In this document: one piece after another, positions 7,589-14,407 of the stretch
How positions within the stretch are numbered: the stretch's first letter is position 1
Layout: every line of letters begins with the position of its first letter
From: Nocardiopsis sp. FIRDI 009
GTDB taxonomy: Bacteria > Actinomycetota > Actinomycetes > Streptosporangiales > Streptosporangiaceae
Assembly (NCBI RefSeq): GCF_003386285.1
Contig: NZ_QPNC01000001.1
Span: 124,001-188,000 of the forward strand
DNA: 64,000 nucleotides
Direction: 5' to 3'
The notes under the pieces: generated by a model
What the model was told of the DNA's origin: nothing
Database searches by the model: none
What the model saw: the letters and a program-made list of their open reading frames with translations, nothing else
Made by a program: the position numbers and the translations under genes

Positions 7589-8761
7589 TCAGCTCGCGGC
7601 CAAGGTGTGATCCAACCCGGCGCGCAGGAGGCCGCTCATCCGCTGCGCAGCGGCGCGCACCCGGGGACGCACGTTCGCCGAGGTCGCCCCGGGGACGAGC
7701 CGGTGACGCACTCGGCGGCCCTGGTGGTCCCACGCCCATGTCCCGACCACCCGCCCGTCCACGACCACGGTCGGCAGGACTTCGCCGATCTGGTTGAACG
7801 CCTTGGCCGCTGGCAGCGGCCCGAGGTAGCGGGTGCGGGTCTCGAAGTAAGCCTTGAGGGCGACGTCTTCGTGTGCCAGCAGGTGCGCACCGCTCTCCTG
7901 GGGACGGGCGTGCGCGAACTCCTCGAACCGGTCGGCGCTCATCACCATCGGCTGCGGAGACCACGACGGCCCGGCCACCTTCACCAGCTTCACACCCGCG
8001 CGGAGCCACGCCTGTTCCACGTCCCGGCGTGACAACGCCGACCACCAGGTGGCGTCGCGCATGCTCACCGGCCCGTACCGGTCCAGGTAGGCGGCCATCA
8101 GCAGTTCGGCGCCCCGCTCTCGGCTCATGGCGGTGTCCAGGCCGGGGTAGGCGCGGGCGGCCACGTCGAAGGTGCGCCGTTCCCGGTTCCACACTCCCGA
8201 GGTGTTGGCGTAGGTGAGGACGCCGCGTTCCCATGCGAGCTTGAGCGCCACACGCACCGCAGGGACGGCCCGCCCGTGCGTGGCCAGGTGCTGCTCGATG
8301 TCCCGGTGCCCGGTCGGGCCCTGCTCGTTGAGCAGGGCGACCAGGTCCGCGGTCACCGCGGCGACCTCTCCTTCGGGGACCTGGGCGTTGACCATGGCGC
8401 GCAGCGCGTCACGTTCACGGAAGTGCCGGGTGGCGGCGTGCGCCGCGGCGGCCAGCGGCAGGGGCAGGGTGTGCAGGGTCTTACGCATGCACCGCACCGT
8501 CACCAGGTCGCCCCGACCGGCCGGGGCGAGGAGCCGCAGCACCTGGGAGGAGTCGTCGATCCGCGCGGCGGCGGTCTGGAACGGGGAGGGCAGGCGTGCG
8601 GCATGCAGACCCAGCGCGAGGTCAGCGGTCTCCTCCACCGAAGCCAGGCGGGCGCGGGGCGCCAGCCCTTGGCGGGCCAGCACCCACTGCCACAGCCGGG
8701 ACGCCTCACCGTCGGACAGACGGTGGGCGTCCACGACCAGGGGTTCGAGTTCGGGGGTCAT
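7589..8761 (-). CDS. Winged-helix DNA-binding protein of the AlkZ/YcaQ-like (HTH_42) family
   Basis: A 390-aa protein resembling the HTH_42 family, which includes the AlkZ/YcaQ DNA glycosylases that unhook crosslinks and protect producers of DNA-alkylating products. Family-like segments include LLMAAYLDRYGPVSMRDATWWSAL, FETRTRYLGPLPAAKAFNQIGEVLPTVVVDGRVVGTWAW and a C-terminal arginine-rich tail. The catalytic QxQ/QxD motif expected after the first helices (IQAQDPR in active members) seems replaced by LHAARLPS near residue 53, so glycosylase activity is doubtful. It lies 48 bases downstream of the radical SAM gene. Sure of the family, unsure of the activity. Confidence 0.75.
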   Translation of the reverse strand: MTPELEPLVVDAHRLSDGEASRLWQWVLARQGLAPRARLASVEETADLALGLHAARLPSPFQTAAARIDDSSQVLRLLAPAGRGDLVTVRCMRKTLHTLPLPLAAAAHAATRHFRERDALRAMVNAQVPEGEVAAVTADLVALLNEQGPTGHRDIEQHLATHGRAVPAVRVALKLAWERGVLTYANTSGVWNRERRTFDVAARAYPGLDTAMSRERGAELLMAAYLDRYGPVSMRDATWWSALSRRDVEQAWLRAGVKLVKVAGPSWSPQPMVMSADRFEEFAHARPQESGAHLLAHEDVALKAYFETRTRYLGPLPAAKAFNQIGEVLPTVVVDGRVVGTWAWDHQGRRVRHRLVPGATSANVRPRVRAAAQRMSGLLRAGLDHTLAAS

Positions 8762-8809
8762 GGGCGGGAGGCTAACAGCCTCCTCCTCTCCAGGTAGCGG
8801 GTACAGGGA

Positions 8810-10120
8810 TCATCCTTGCGGCCCCCATTCGGCTTCGACGAAGGCGCGCAGCTCGGCATAGGAGCGCTGGGTCTCCTCCCAGTCGGCTTCCGACCCCCAC
8901 CAGTGGCGGTCGTTGTGGTGGATGTGGAACCTCTCCCAGTCGCCGTCGAAGCCTGGCTGGTGGTGGGTTCCGTGCACCCGGTGCAGCAGGGCGTTGTCGT
9001 AGACCTCGGTCCCGGGCAGGGGCACGAACCGGAACAGCGACACCCGGCCCAGGTGGGGGCGCAGTTCGCGCAGCAGCGCGATGGTCTCCCGGGTGGTCTC
9101 GGTGTTCTCCCCGGGGTAGCCGTGGATGATGAACGCCTTGGCCTGGATGCCGGCGGCCGCGCTCAGGTGGACGGCGCGCCGGATCTTGTCCTGGGTGGTG
9201 TTCTTGCGCATCGCCTTGAGCAGGCGCTCGCTTCCGGACTCGACTCCGTACTTGACCTCGATGCACCCGGCCGCGGCCATCGTCTCCAGCAGCGGCTGGT
9301 CCACGGTGTCCACCCGCGAGAGCGCGGACCAGCGCAGGCCCAGGTCGGTGATGTGGGTGCAGATGTCGGCGACCTTGTGCTTGTTGACGATGAAGTTGTC
9401 GTCGACGATCGCGAAGCCCTCGATGCCGTAGGCGTCGATCAGGTGCTCCAGCTCGGCTCGGGCCGAGGCGCCGCCCCGGTACTGCATGCGGCGCTGGGCG
9501 ACCGCGCAGAACGAGCAGGGGAAGGGGCAGCCGCGGGAGAACATGGTGTGGGCCATCCGCACATCGGTCCCGGCCAGCCGGTCGGAGAGCACGAAGTCGT
9601 CGGTGGGCAGCAGGTGGCGGGCCGGATCGGGCAGGCGGTCGATGTCGCGCATCAGCACCCGTGGCGCGGTGCGGACCGGTCGGCCCTCGCCCGGGTAGAC
9701 CACTCCGGCCACACTGGTGAAGTCGCGATCGTGGGCGTGGTCCAGCAGTTCCAGGATGGTGTCTTCGGCCTCTCCGATCGCGGCGACGTGCGCGTCGAAG
9801 TCGGCCAGGGACTCCTCGGGGTAGAAGTTGGCGTGGACCCCGCCCACCATCACCAGCGCGCCAGGGTCGATGTGCGCTTCGCGGCGCGCCTGGAGCATCA
9901 GCCCGTAGGTGGCCGAAGAGGCGAGGCTGAACCCGACCGCGTCGTAGCCGGACAGGTCCAGGCGGGTGCGCCCGTGGGTGACGCGCTCGATGGCGACCTG
10001 GTGACCGGCCTGCTCCACCACGGACGCCAGGTAGAGCACGCCGAACGGAGGGAACTCCTTGCGCCCGTCCTTGAAACGGGCCATGTCGTACACCTCGGGG
10101 TAGAGCAGCACCACCTTCAT
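8810..10120 (-). CDS. B12-binding-domain radical SAM protein
   Basis: A 436-aa radical SAM enzyme. An N-terminal cobalamin-binding-like Rossmann domain (about residues 1-135, PPFGVLYLASVVEQAGH and VMVGGVHANFYPEE) precedes the 4Fe-4S site C198-x3-C202-x2-C205 in SRGCPFPCSFC. TIM-barrel landmarks such as GIEGFAIVDDNFIVNK, VKYGVESGSERLLKAM and IHGYPGENTETT follow. The class includes methyltransferases and methylthiotransferases; substrate cannot be read here. The ATG at 10120 overlaps the end of the dTMP-kinase gene by 4 bases, implying coupled expression. The C-terminus is rich in Trp and His (FHIHHNDRHWWGSEADW). Confidence 0.88.
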   Translation of the reverse strand: MKVVLLYPEVYDMARFKDGRKEFPPFGVLYLASVVEQAGHQVAIERVTHGRTRLDLSGYDAVGFSLASSATYGLMLQARREAHIDPGALVMVGGVHANFYPEESLADFDAHVAAIGEAEDTILELLDHAHDRDFTSVAGVVYPGEGRPVRTAPRVLMRDIDRLPDPARHLLPTDDFVLSDRLAGTDVRMAHTMFSRGCPFPCSFCAVAQRRMQYRGGASARAELEHLIDAYGIEGFAIVDDNFIVNKHKVADICTHITDLGLRWSALSRVDTVDQPLLETMAAAGCIEVKYGVESGSERLLKAMRKNTTQDKIRRAVHLSAAAGIQAKAFIIHGYPGENTETTRETIALLRELRPHLGRVSLFRFVPLPGTEVYDNALLHRVHGTHHQPGFDGDWERFHIHHNDRHWWGSEADWEETQRSYAELRAFVEAEWGPQG

Positions 10121-10804
10121 GCCACCCGCCCCCTTCCGCCCTGACGGGTGGTGACCTCCGTGCTGACCTTCTCGGCGAGCTGCGCCGCGACCTCCTCGGG
10201 TGCCAGTGCCTCGGTGGAGTGTTCCAGCACGGGCAGGCCAGCGCGCCGGTAGCGCTGCGCGGTCTCAGCGAACAGGGCCCGCTCGCGGTCGGCCGCCGCG
10301 GTGTCGGTGTGGTGGAAGCGGCTGTAGTTGTTGCCGCGGCTGCGCGCCCGGTCGGCGCACACCTGGGGCGGGGCGGTCAGGAACACGAACAGGTCGGCGG
10401 GGCGCGCGTACCGGTACAGGGAGGTGATGAACTCGGGGTCGGCGCCATCGAGCTGGTCCAGGACGAACGCGGTCGGGGTGTAGCGGTCGCACACCACGAT
10501 CCGGTCGGCGGCCAGGTGGGGGAGAAGGGTGGTCGTGAGGTGGTGGTAGCGGTCGGCCGCCATCAGGCAGGTGAGCGCCAGGCCGCAGATGGTGTGCGTG
10601 CTGTGGCGCGCGAGCTCCCCGATCGGGGAGCTGGAGGGCTGTGCTTCGAGAACCGCACGGTGGCCGGTGGTGTCGAGCAGGTTGCGCAGGTGGCGGGCGG
10701 TGGTGGTCTTGCCGACCCCGGAGGGGCCGTCGAGGGAGACGAGGAATCCGCCAGGGGCAGGGGGCGGGGGGGGTCAGTTCATGAGGGCGTTCGGTCCTGT
10801 CCAC
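10117..10804 (-). pseudogene. Thymidylate (dTMP) kinase-like gene, frameshifted in a run of eight C
   Basis: The downstream frame from 10766 to 10117 encodes GGFLVSLDGPSGVGKTTTAR (Walker A), a CDRYTPTAFVLDQL segment like the DR(Y/F) motif of dTMP kinases, and a lid-like RSRGNNYSRF segment. It has no start codon: a TGA lies directly upstream of the C run (G run 10766-10773 on the given strand). A GTG at 10804 in another frame gives MDRTERPHELTP; with seven instead of eight C the frames fuse as ELTPPPPAPGGFLVSLDG. So this is a nearly full kinase of about 229 aa broken by one base, by mutation or sequence error. If translation begins at the internal ATG 10563 the Walker A is lost. Confidence 0.75.
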
Positions 10805-10968
10805 GGGGTCCTCCCGAAGCGGGGGTGAGCACGGTCAGTGTGGAAGGTGCCAGAGGGCGGTGACCCCTGGCGTGCCGCCTTCTCATCAGGAGGAGGCGGC
10901 CCCGCACGTCCGGACTGGAGGGGCAGTCTGTGTGCCCGGCCGTGTGGGGGTCTCGGGGAGAGGATGTG

Positions 10969-11005
10969 GTGGGGCCACCGGTTCTCCTCAGTCCGGTGAC
11001 CCCAC
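10969..11005 (-). terminator. Hairpin terminator after the DUF6907 gene cluster
   Basis: GTGGGGCCACCGG (10969-10981) pairs with CCGGTGACCCCAC (10993-11005) with a single mismatch and an 11-base loop. It is about 50 bases past the stop of the leftward gene at 11057 and should separate that operon from the dTMP-kinase cassette. Confidence 0.6.
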
Positions 11006-11056
11006 CGGGGTCGGTCACGTCTTCCCCTCTCGTGCAGGCGTGACCTCCATGAAGGT

Positions 11057-11362
11057 TTATGGGGCGTCGGCGAGGTCGGCCGCGTCCAGGACCGCCATCG
11101 CCAGCGCCCGGTCCGCGCCCGCGATGGTGAGCAGCGCGGAGAGCTGTCGTGCCTGGGCGACACCGAGTGCCAACCGGATCTTCTTGGGGCCGACGGTCGC
11201 GGCGGCGACCACTTCGGTGGTCTGCGGGGGGCCGGTCCACGGGTCGTCGCGGAGCAGGCTCACGGTCACCCCCGCGTGGGTGGCCACCTCGCGCTCGTGA
11301 CGCAAGGTCGTGTCCTCGGTGCGGTGGTCGCTCATGCACCACCGGGGGCACAGGTCGGGCAT
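11057..11362 (-). CDS. DUF6907-type small protein
   Basis: A 101-aa protein beginning MPDLCPRWCMSDHRTEDTTLRHE. The N-terminal CPxWC-x3-H pattern (Cys5, Cys9, His13) followed by a His-Glu pair is typical of DUF6907 proteins found in actinomycete accessory regions and may bind metal. The rest is a beta-rich stretch (VTVSLLRDDPWTG) and a helical C-terminal region (GVAQARQLSALLTIAGADRALAMAVLDAADLAD). The ATG at 11360-11362 is chosen because the Cys motif follows at once and GAAGG lies upstream. A related domain is encoded at 11647-12222. Function unknown. Confidence 0.7.
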   Translation of the reverse strand: MPDLCPRWCMSDHRTEDTTLRHEREVATHAGVTVSLLRDDPWTGPPQTTEVVAAATVGPKKIRLALGVAQARQLSALLTIAGADRALAMAVLDAADLADAP

Positions 11363-11429
11363 CTCGTCGGCCTTCGTTCGTTGAGTTCGGATGGGCCCGC
11401 ACGCCCGGGGTCCCGGGGCGTGCGGAGGT

Positions 11430-11573
11430 CTAGTCGTCGGGGTAGCTACCGGTGACCCCGCCCAGCGCGGGCAGGTCGGTGCCGATCCCCAGGCGCACGG
11501 CACGCACCCTCTGGTAGTCGGCATCGGAGTCTGGGGGCGGTGGTGCCTTCGGGGTGTCGTCGGAATCGTCCAC
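11430..11573 (-). CDS. Small acidic hypothetical protein (47 aa)
   Basis: A very short gene, GTG at 11571-11573, preceded by a strong AGGAGAGG. It encodes MDDSDDTPKAPPPPDSDADY followed by QRVRAVRLGIGTDLPALGGVTGSYPDD. The N-terminal half is acidic and proline-rich, the C-terminal half compact. It lies 73 bases after the stop of the upstream gene and 67 bases before the DUF6907 gene, in the same orientation, so it belongs to the leftward small-gene operon. The clear ribosome site supports it; family unknown. Confidence 0.6.
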   Translation of the reverse strand: MDDSDDTPKAPPPPDSDADYQRVRAVRLGIGTDLPALGGVTGSYPDD

Positions 11574-11646
11574 AGGGCCTCTCCTGTCGGTAAGGGGGGC
11601 GGAGCCCGCGCACCCAGGGGACGGTCACCAGGTGCGCGGGAGCCTC

Positions 11647-12222
11647 TCAGGTGCCCAGATCGCCCTCGATCACCTCAGCCGCTTCGGTGAGGGCCGACGC
11701 CACCTCGCCGTCCCTGCGGGTCGCGGTGAGGAGCACAGCCAGCGCCCGAGCCTGCGCGGCGGAGAGCTGGAGCTGGGCCGTGTCGGGTTCCGCCCACGTG
11801 GTGACGCACACCTGGGCGTGGCCTTGCGGTCCGGACACGGGGTCGTCTCGTTCGACGTAGACGGTCACCGGGTGGCCGGTCTCGTCGTACAAGAGCCGGA
11901 TGTGGTGGACGACGTCGGACGAGGGGTCCATGCCGTGGTCGTTCTCACACCACGCGGGGCAGGCGATCGCGGACATGGTCGGGGCCTTCCGGGAGCGGGG
12001 GAGCTGTTCGAGGGGGGACACCCAGCGGACGGGGTGGAGCCGCTCCTGGGCGGTGCGGCAGACCCGCAGGTGTGGGCCGAGCATGGCCCCGTACACCTCC
12101 CGGCCTTCGATGACCGAGCCCAGGTGGTGGATGGTGACACCGAACTGATGGGCCCACCGCCACAGGGCGCTGCGGGTTTCGGTCTCGCGCACCTCGAACA
12201 CGGTGCGGGGTCGCAGCCTCAT
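11647..12222 (-). CDS. Hypothetical protein with C-terminal DUF6907-like domain
   Basis: A 191-aa protein. Residues 1-82 (MRLRPRTVFEVRETETRSAL, then WRWAHQFGVTIHHLGSVIEG) form an unrecognised domain. From about residue 83 (MSAIACPAWCENDHGMDPSS) a DUF6907-like module follows, with CPxWC, a downstream His and LSAAQARALAVLLTATRRDG resembling the protein encoded at 11057-11362. The ATG at 12220-12222 overlaps the stop of the upstream gene (TCATGAGG). An internal ATG at about 11976 could make the DUF6907 part alone, so this may be a fusion or two products from one frame. Confidence 0.65.
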   Translation of the reverse strand: MRLRPRTVFEVRETETRSALWRWAHQFGVTIHHLGSVIEGREVYGAMLGPHLRVCRTAQERLHPVRWVSPLEQLPRSRKAPTMSAIACPAWCENDHGMDPSSDVVHHIRLLYDETGHPVTVYVERDDPVSGPQGHAQVCVTTWAEPDTAQLQLSAAQARALAVLLTATRRDGEVASALTEAAEVIEGDLGT

Positions 12223-12470
12223 GACCGGCGCACCTCCCGCATCCGGGTCCGACGCAGCTCGGCGGCGGCTTCCACGGCCAGGTCGGCCAGGCGCTCCAGC
12301 GCGGCGATGCGCTCGTCCGGTCCGCTCGTGCGGACAGCCCTCGGGGTGACGTCGACGTAGCACCCGGCGACGACGAGGGACGTTGCCGACCCGTCGACGA
12401 GGTCGCGGGCGAGCCGGACGTCGGCCTCGGTTAGGTCGGTCACAGTGACCACGGTGGTTGCGTGTGTCAT
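12219..12470 (-). CDS. Small hypothetical protein (83 aa)
   Basis: Begins MTHATTVVTVTDLTEADVRL and ends with a helical, Arg-rich segment (ERIAALERLADLAVEAAAEL). The ATG at 12468-12470 follows GGAGGTCCTCCG, a good ribosome site, and overlaps the TGA of the preceding gene (ATGA). Its own TGA overlaps the next ATG. No recognisable domain or membrane segment. The chained overlaps indicate a translationally coupled operon. Confidence 0.6.
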   Translation of the reverse strand: MTHATTVVTVTDLTEADVRLARDLVDGSATSLVVAGCYVDVTPRAVRTSGPDERIAALERLADLAVEAAAELRRTRMREVRRS

Positions 12471-12613
12471 CGGAGGACCTCCCGGAGGACCTGGTGGACG
12501 TTCCGCACGAGCGGGAACACCGTCGCGGCGGAGCCGACCCACATGGCCGACAGTTCGGGGAGGTAGGGGCGGAGCCGTGCGGCGCGGCGGCGCTTCGGTG
12601 TCAGGGCGTTCAC
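12467..12613 (-). CDS. Very small hypothetical protein (48 aa)
   Basis: A GTG at 12611-12613, overlapping the stop of the gene upstream (GTGA), opens MNALTPKRRRAARLRPYLPE and continues LSAMWVGSAATVFPLVRNVHQVLREVLR. The basic N-terminus and the following weakly hydrophobic helix (LSAMWVGSAATVFPLV) could make it a small membrane-associated peptide. Its TGA overlaps the next gene's ATG. Supported by position in the overlap chain rather than by homology. Confidence 0.5.
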   Translation of the reverse strand: MNALTPKRRRAARLRPYLPELSAMWVGSAATVFPLVRNVHQVLREVLR

Positions 12614-13002
12614 CTTCCCACCCCCATGTGCTGCCACTGGCGGACGACGGCGGCCAGTTCCCCGAGGTCGGAGGCCGGGAGCGGAGTGGAGATGTCCCGC
12701 AGGACGGCCACGCCCAGCCGGTCGCGGTCCTCGGTGCGGCGGCACCGCTCTTCCTCCCAGGCCCGGTAGTAGGGGCGGACCGGGGTCTCGTCGAGGACGG
12801 GCGGGTGCCACGTGGGGGCGGAGAGCGGGGCGGTCCACCTCGGGGGGTGGGTGTCGGGGACGCGCCGCGCGGTGCGGCGGTACGGCTGCGGCCGGGAGTG
12901 CTGGCGGCCGGGGGCGGGCTGGGGCGGGCGGGCGTGGCGGCCCTGCGGGGGCGGGGCCAGTATGCGCCGCAGCGACGCGAGGAACAGGATCAGGTAGCGC
13001 AC
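12610..13002 (-). CDS. Hypothetical protein, first gene of leftward small-gene operon
   Basis: A 130-aa protein starting MRYLILFLASLRRILAPPPQ. The short N-terminal hydrophobic stretch could be a membrane anchor; a Pro/Arg-rich linker and a C-terminal helical part (YYRAWEEERCRRTEDRDRLGVAVLRDI) follow. The GTG at 13000-13002 has AGGAGG 7 bases upstream. It faces away from the XRE regulator gene, from which a 184-base promoter region separates it. Proteins of this look are common in small-gene clusters of actinomycete integrative elements; function unknown. Confidence 0.6.
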   Translation of the reverse strand: MRYLILFLASLRRILAPPPQGRHARPPQPAPGRQHSRPQPYRRTARRVPDTHPPRWTAPLSAPTWHPPVLDETPVRPYYRAWEEERCRRTEDRDRLGVAVLRDISTPLPASDLGELAAVVRQWQHMGVGR

Positions 13003-13186
13003 AGCGCACCTCCTGGGTCAGAGTGCCGCTGGGAGGGCGGCGGGGAACTGAGTAGTCTCATACTGAAACTTAAACTCCAGGTTTTCAAGGGCTGGAGTCC
13101 TATTTTTGATCGACTGTCCGATATCCAGTCCTTGGATTCCTAAAATGTCCCCGTCTGACCTCGGACGATCTACGATCAGGGGAATC
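13003..13186. promoter_or_regulatory. Divergent promoter region with operator-like inverted repeat
   Basis: This 184-base stretch is clearly more AT-rich than its surroundings and separates divergent transcription units. It contains ACTCCAG (13074-13080) and CTGGAGT (13092-13098), a perfect 7-bp inverted repeat, in a TTAAACT...TATTTTTGATC context. A binding site for the adjacent XRE regulator is a reasonable guess, comparable to phage-type repressor control; not shown by sequence alone. Confidence 0.5.
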
Positions 13187-14023
13187 ATGGCCACCAGGTA
13201 CTCGCCCACCATCCGCCGTCGCCGACTGTCCGCTGAGCTGCGTCGGGTCCGCCAGGCCGCCCGCATGACCAGCGAAGAGGTCGCCAAGGCTGCCGAGTTG
13301 TCCAAGTCCACGTACAGCAACATCGAGTCCGGCGCCAAGCAGCGCCCGAAGCTGCCCGAGATCCGCGCGATCCTCGACGCCTGCAAGGTCCCTTACGGCC
13401 AGGAGTACGAGGAGATCCTCGATCTGTGCCGCCAAGCCCTGGAACGAGGGTGGTGGAACCGGTACCGAGACGTGCTGGCCGCGCGCTACGTCGGGTTCGA
13501 GACCGAAGCCAACAGCCTCAGCACGTGGGAACCGGTCGTCCTGCCCGGACTTCTCCAGGTCCCCTCGTACATGGAGGTCACCGCCCAGGCGTCCCTGGCG
13601 CAGCCCGAGGATGTGCGGCGGGTGGTCGACGCGCGTATGACCAGACAGCGCATCCTCGAAGACGAGGACCCGCCAGAACTGTGGGCCATCTTCGACGAGA
13701 CCGCTCTGCTACGACTGGAACAGCACCCGCGCGTCCGCCAGGAGCAGATCGCGCACCTGCTGGCGATGGCGGAGCGGCCGAACATCACCCTCCAGATGAC
13801 GCGCGCCAACCAGCTCAACGCGGGCAGTGGCGGGCCGTTCGTCATCCTGGAGTTCCCCGAACCCGTTGACCCGACCATCGTGTACCTGGAGACGGACACC
13901 GATGGCATCTACCTGGAGGAGCCCGACGAGATCGCCCGGTACCGCAACCTGATGAACCATCTTCGCCTGGCTGCACTCCGGCCTGGCGAGACAGCCGACC
14001 ACCTTCGACAGATGATCGAGTAG
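13187..14023 (+). CDS. XRE-family helix-turn-helix regulator with DUF5753-like domain
   Basis: A 278-aa regulator. An N-terminal HTH (about residues 15-75: LRRVRQAARMTSEEVAKAAE, then LSKSTYSNIESGAKQRP) is followed by a C-terminal DUF5753-like domain (WEPVVLPGLLQVPSYMEVTAQ, DPPELWAIFDETALLRLEQH, ITLQMTRANQLNAGSGGPFVILEFPEP). The ATG at 13187 has AGGGGA upstream; the open frame reaches further 5' but into the AT-rich promoter region. It is followed after 4 bases by DUF397. Such XRE/DUF397 pairs are abundant in Streptomyces, where Wsp/BldB-like and Scr1-Scr2-type pairs can act as toxin-antitoxin-like modules. Confidence 0.88.
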   Translation: MATRYSPTIRRRRLSAELRRVRQAARMTSEEVAKAAELSKSTYSNIESGAKQRPKLPEIRAILDACKVPYGQEYEEILDLCRQALERGWWNRYRDVLAARYVGFETEANSLSTWEPVVLPGLLQVPSYMEVTAQASLAQPEDVRRVVDARMTRQRILEDEDPPELWAIFDETALLRLEQHPRVRQEQIAHLLAMAERPNITLQMTRANQLNAGSGGPFVILEFPEPVDPTIVYLETDTDGIYLEEPDEIARYRNLMNHLRLAALRPGETADHLRQMIE

Positions 14024-14027
14024 GCCC

Positions 14028-14222
14028 ATGACCAGCTCAGTTCCCACCTCTCTGAACTTCCGTAAGTCCTCCTACAGTCAGCCGACCGGCGGTAACTGCG
14101 TCGAGGTGGCCGACCTTCCGTCCGGCGCAGCCGTGCGCGACTCCAAGTACCCGGGCGCTGGGCACCTGGAGGTCCCGGCTGCCGAGTGGGGCGCTCTGCT
14201 CGCTAGCGTGCGCCACGCATAG
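14028..14222 (+). CDS. DUF397 domain protein
   Basis: A 64-aa protein, MTSSVPTSLNFRKSSYSQPT followed by GGNCVEVADLPSGAAVRDSKYPGAGHLEV. The FRKSSYS...GGNCVEVA...VRDSK signature is diagnostic of DUF397. It partners the XRE/DUF5753 regulator immediately upstream, with a 4-base gap, as in the abundant actinomycete pairs; the small protein is thought to modulate the regulator or act as the toxin-like half. A perfect terminator follows. Confidence 0.92.
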   Translation: MTSSVPTSLNFRKSSYSQPTGGNCVEVADLPSGAAVRDSKYPGAGHLEVPAAEWGALLASVRHA

Positions 14223-14233
14223 GGCAAACGAAA

Positions 14234-14259
14234 GGGGCCGCCTGCGTGCAGGCGGCCCC
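14234..14259 (+). terminator. Rho-independent terminator after DUF397
   Basis: GGGGCCGCCTGC-GT-GCAGGCGGCCCC is a perfect 12-bp stem with a 2-base apex, followed by TTCTC. It begins 12 bases after the DUF397 stop. Confidence 0.85.
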
Positions 14260-14341
14260 TTCTCAGTTCCCGCGCTCACCTTACCCCGAGAGGGTGTCAG
14301 CAGGAAGGGGACGAAGGGCCTACGGCTCAGTTCGCGCGAAT

Positions 14342-14370
14342 CGGTCCATCCCCGCGTGCGCGGGGCTCAC
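14342..14370. CRISPR. Solitary type I-E-like CRISPR repeat unit (no array)
   Basis: The 29 bases from CGGTCCATCCCCGCG to GCTCAC match the reverse complement of the E. coli I-E repeat at about 22 of 29 positions by eye, including CGGT, ATCCCCGC and GCGCGGGG. Only one copy exists; no second repeat appears at 61-base spacing on either side and there are no cas genes in the window. It may be a remnant, a captured leader-proximal repeat, or a terminator hairpin that happens to look like one. Confidence 0.35.
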
Positions 14371-14381
14371 TGCGCAGTGAG
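14364..14381. repeat. Perfect 18-bp palindrome adjoining the CRISPR-like unit
   Basis: GCTCACTGCGCAGTGAGC is self-complementary throughout. It overlaps the 3' end of the CRISPR-like unit and lies between two convergent units (DUF397 and the lipoprotein gene), so it may serve as part of a bidirectional terminator. Confidence 0.55.
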
Positions 14382-14407
14382 CCGAGCCTCTGTGTAGAAA
14401 TGCTTCC

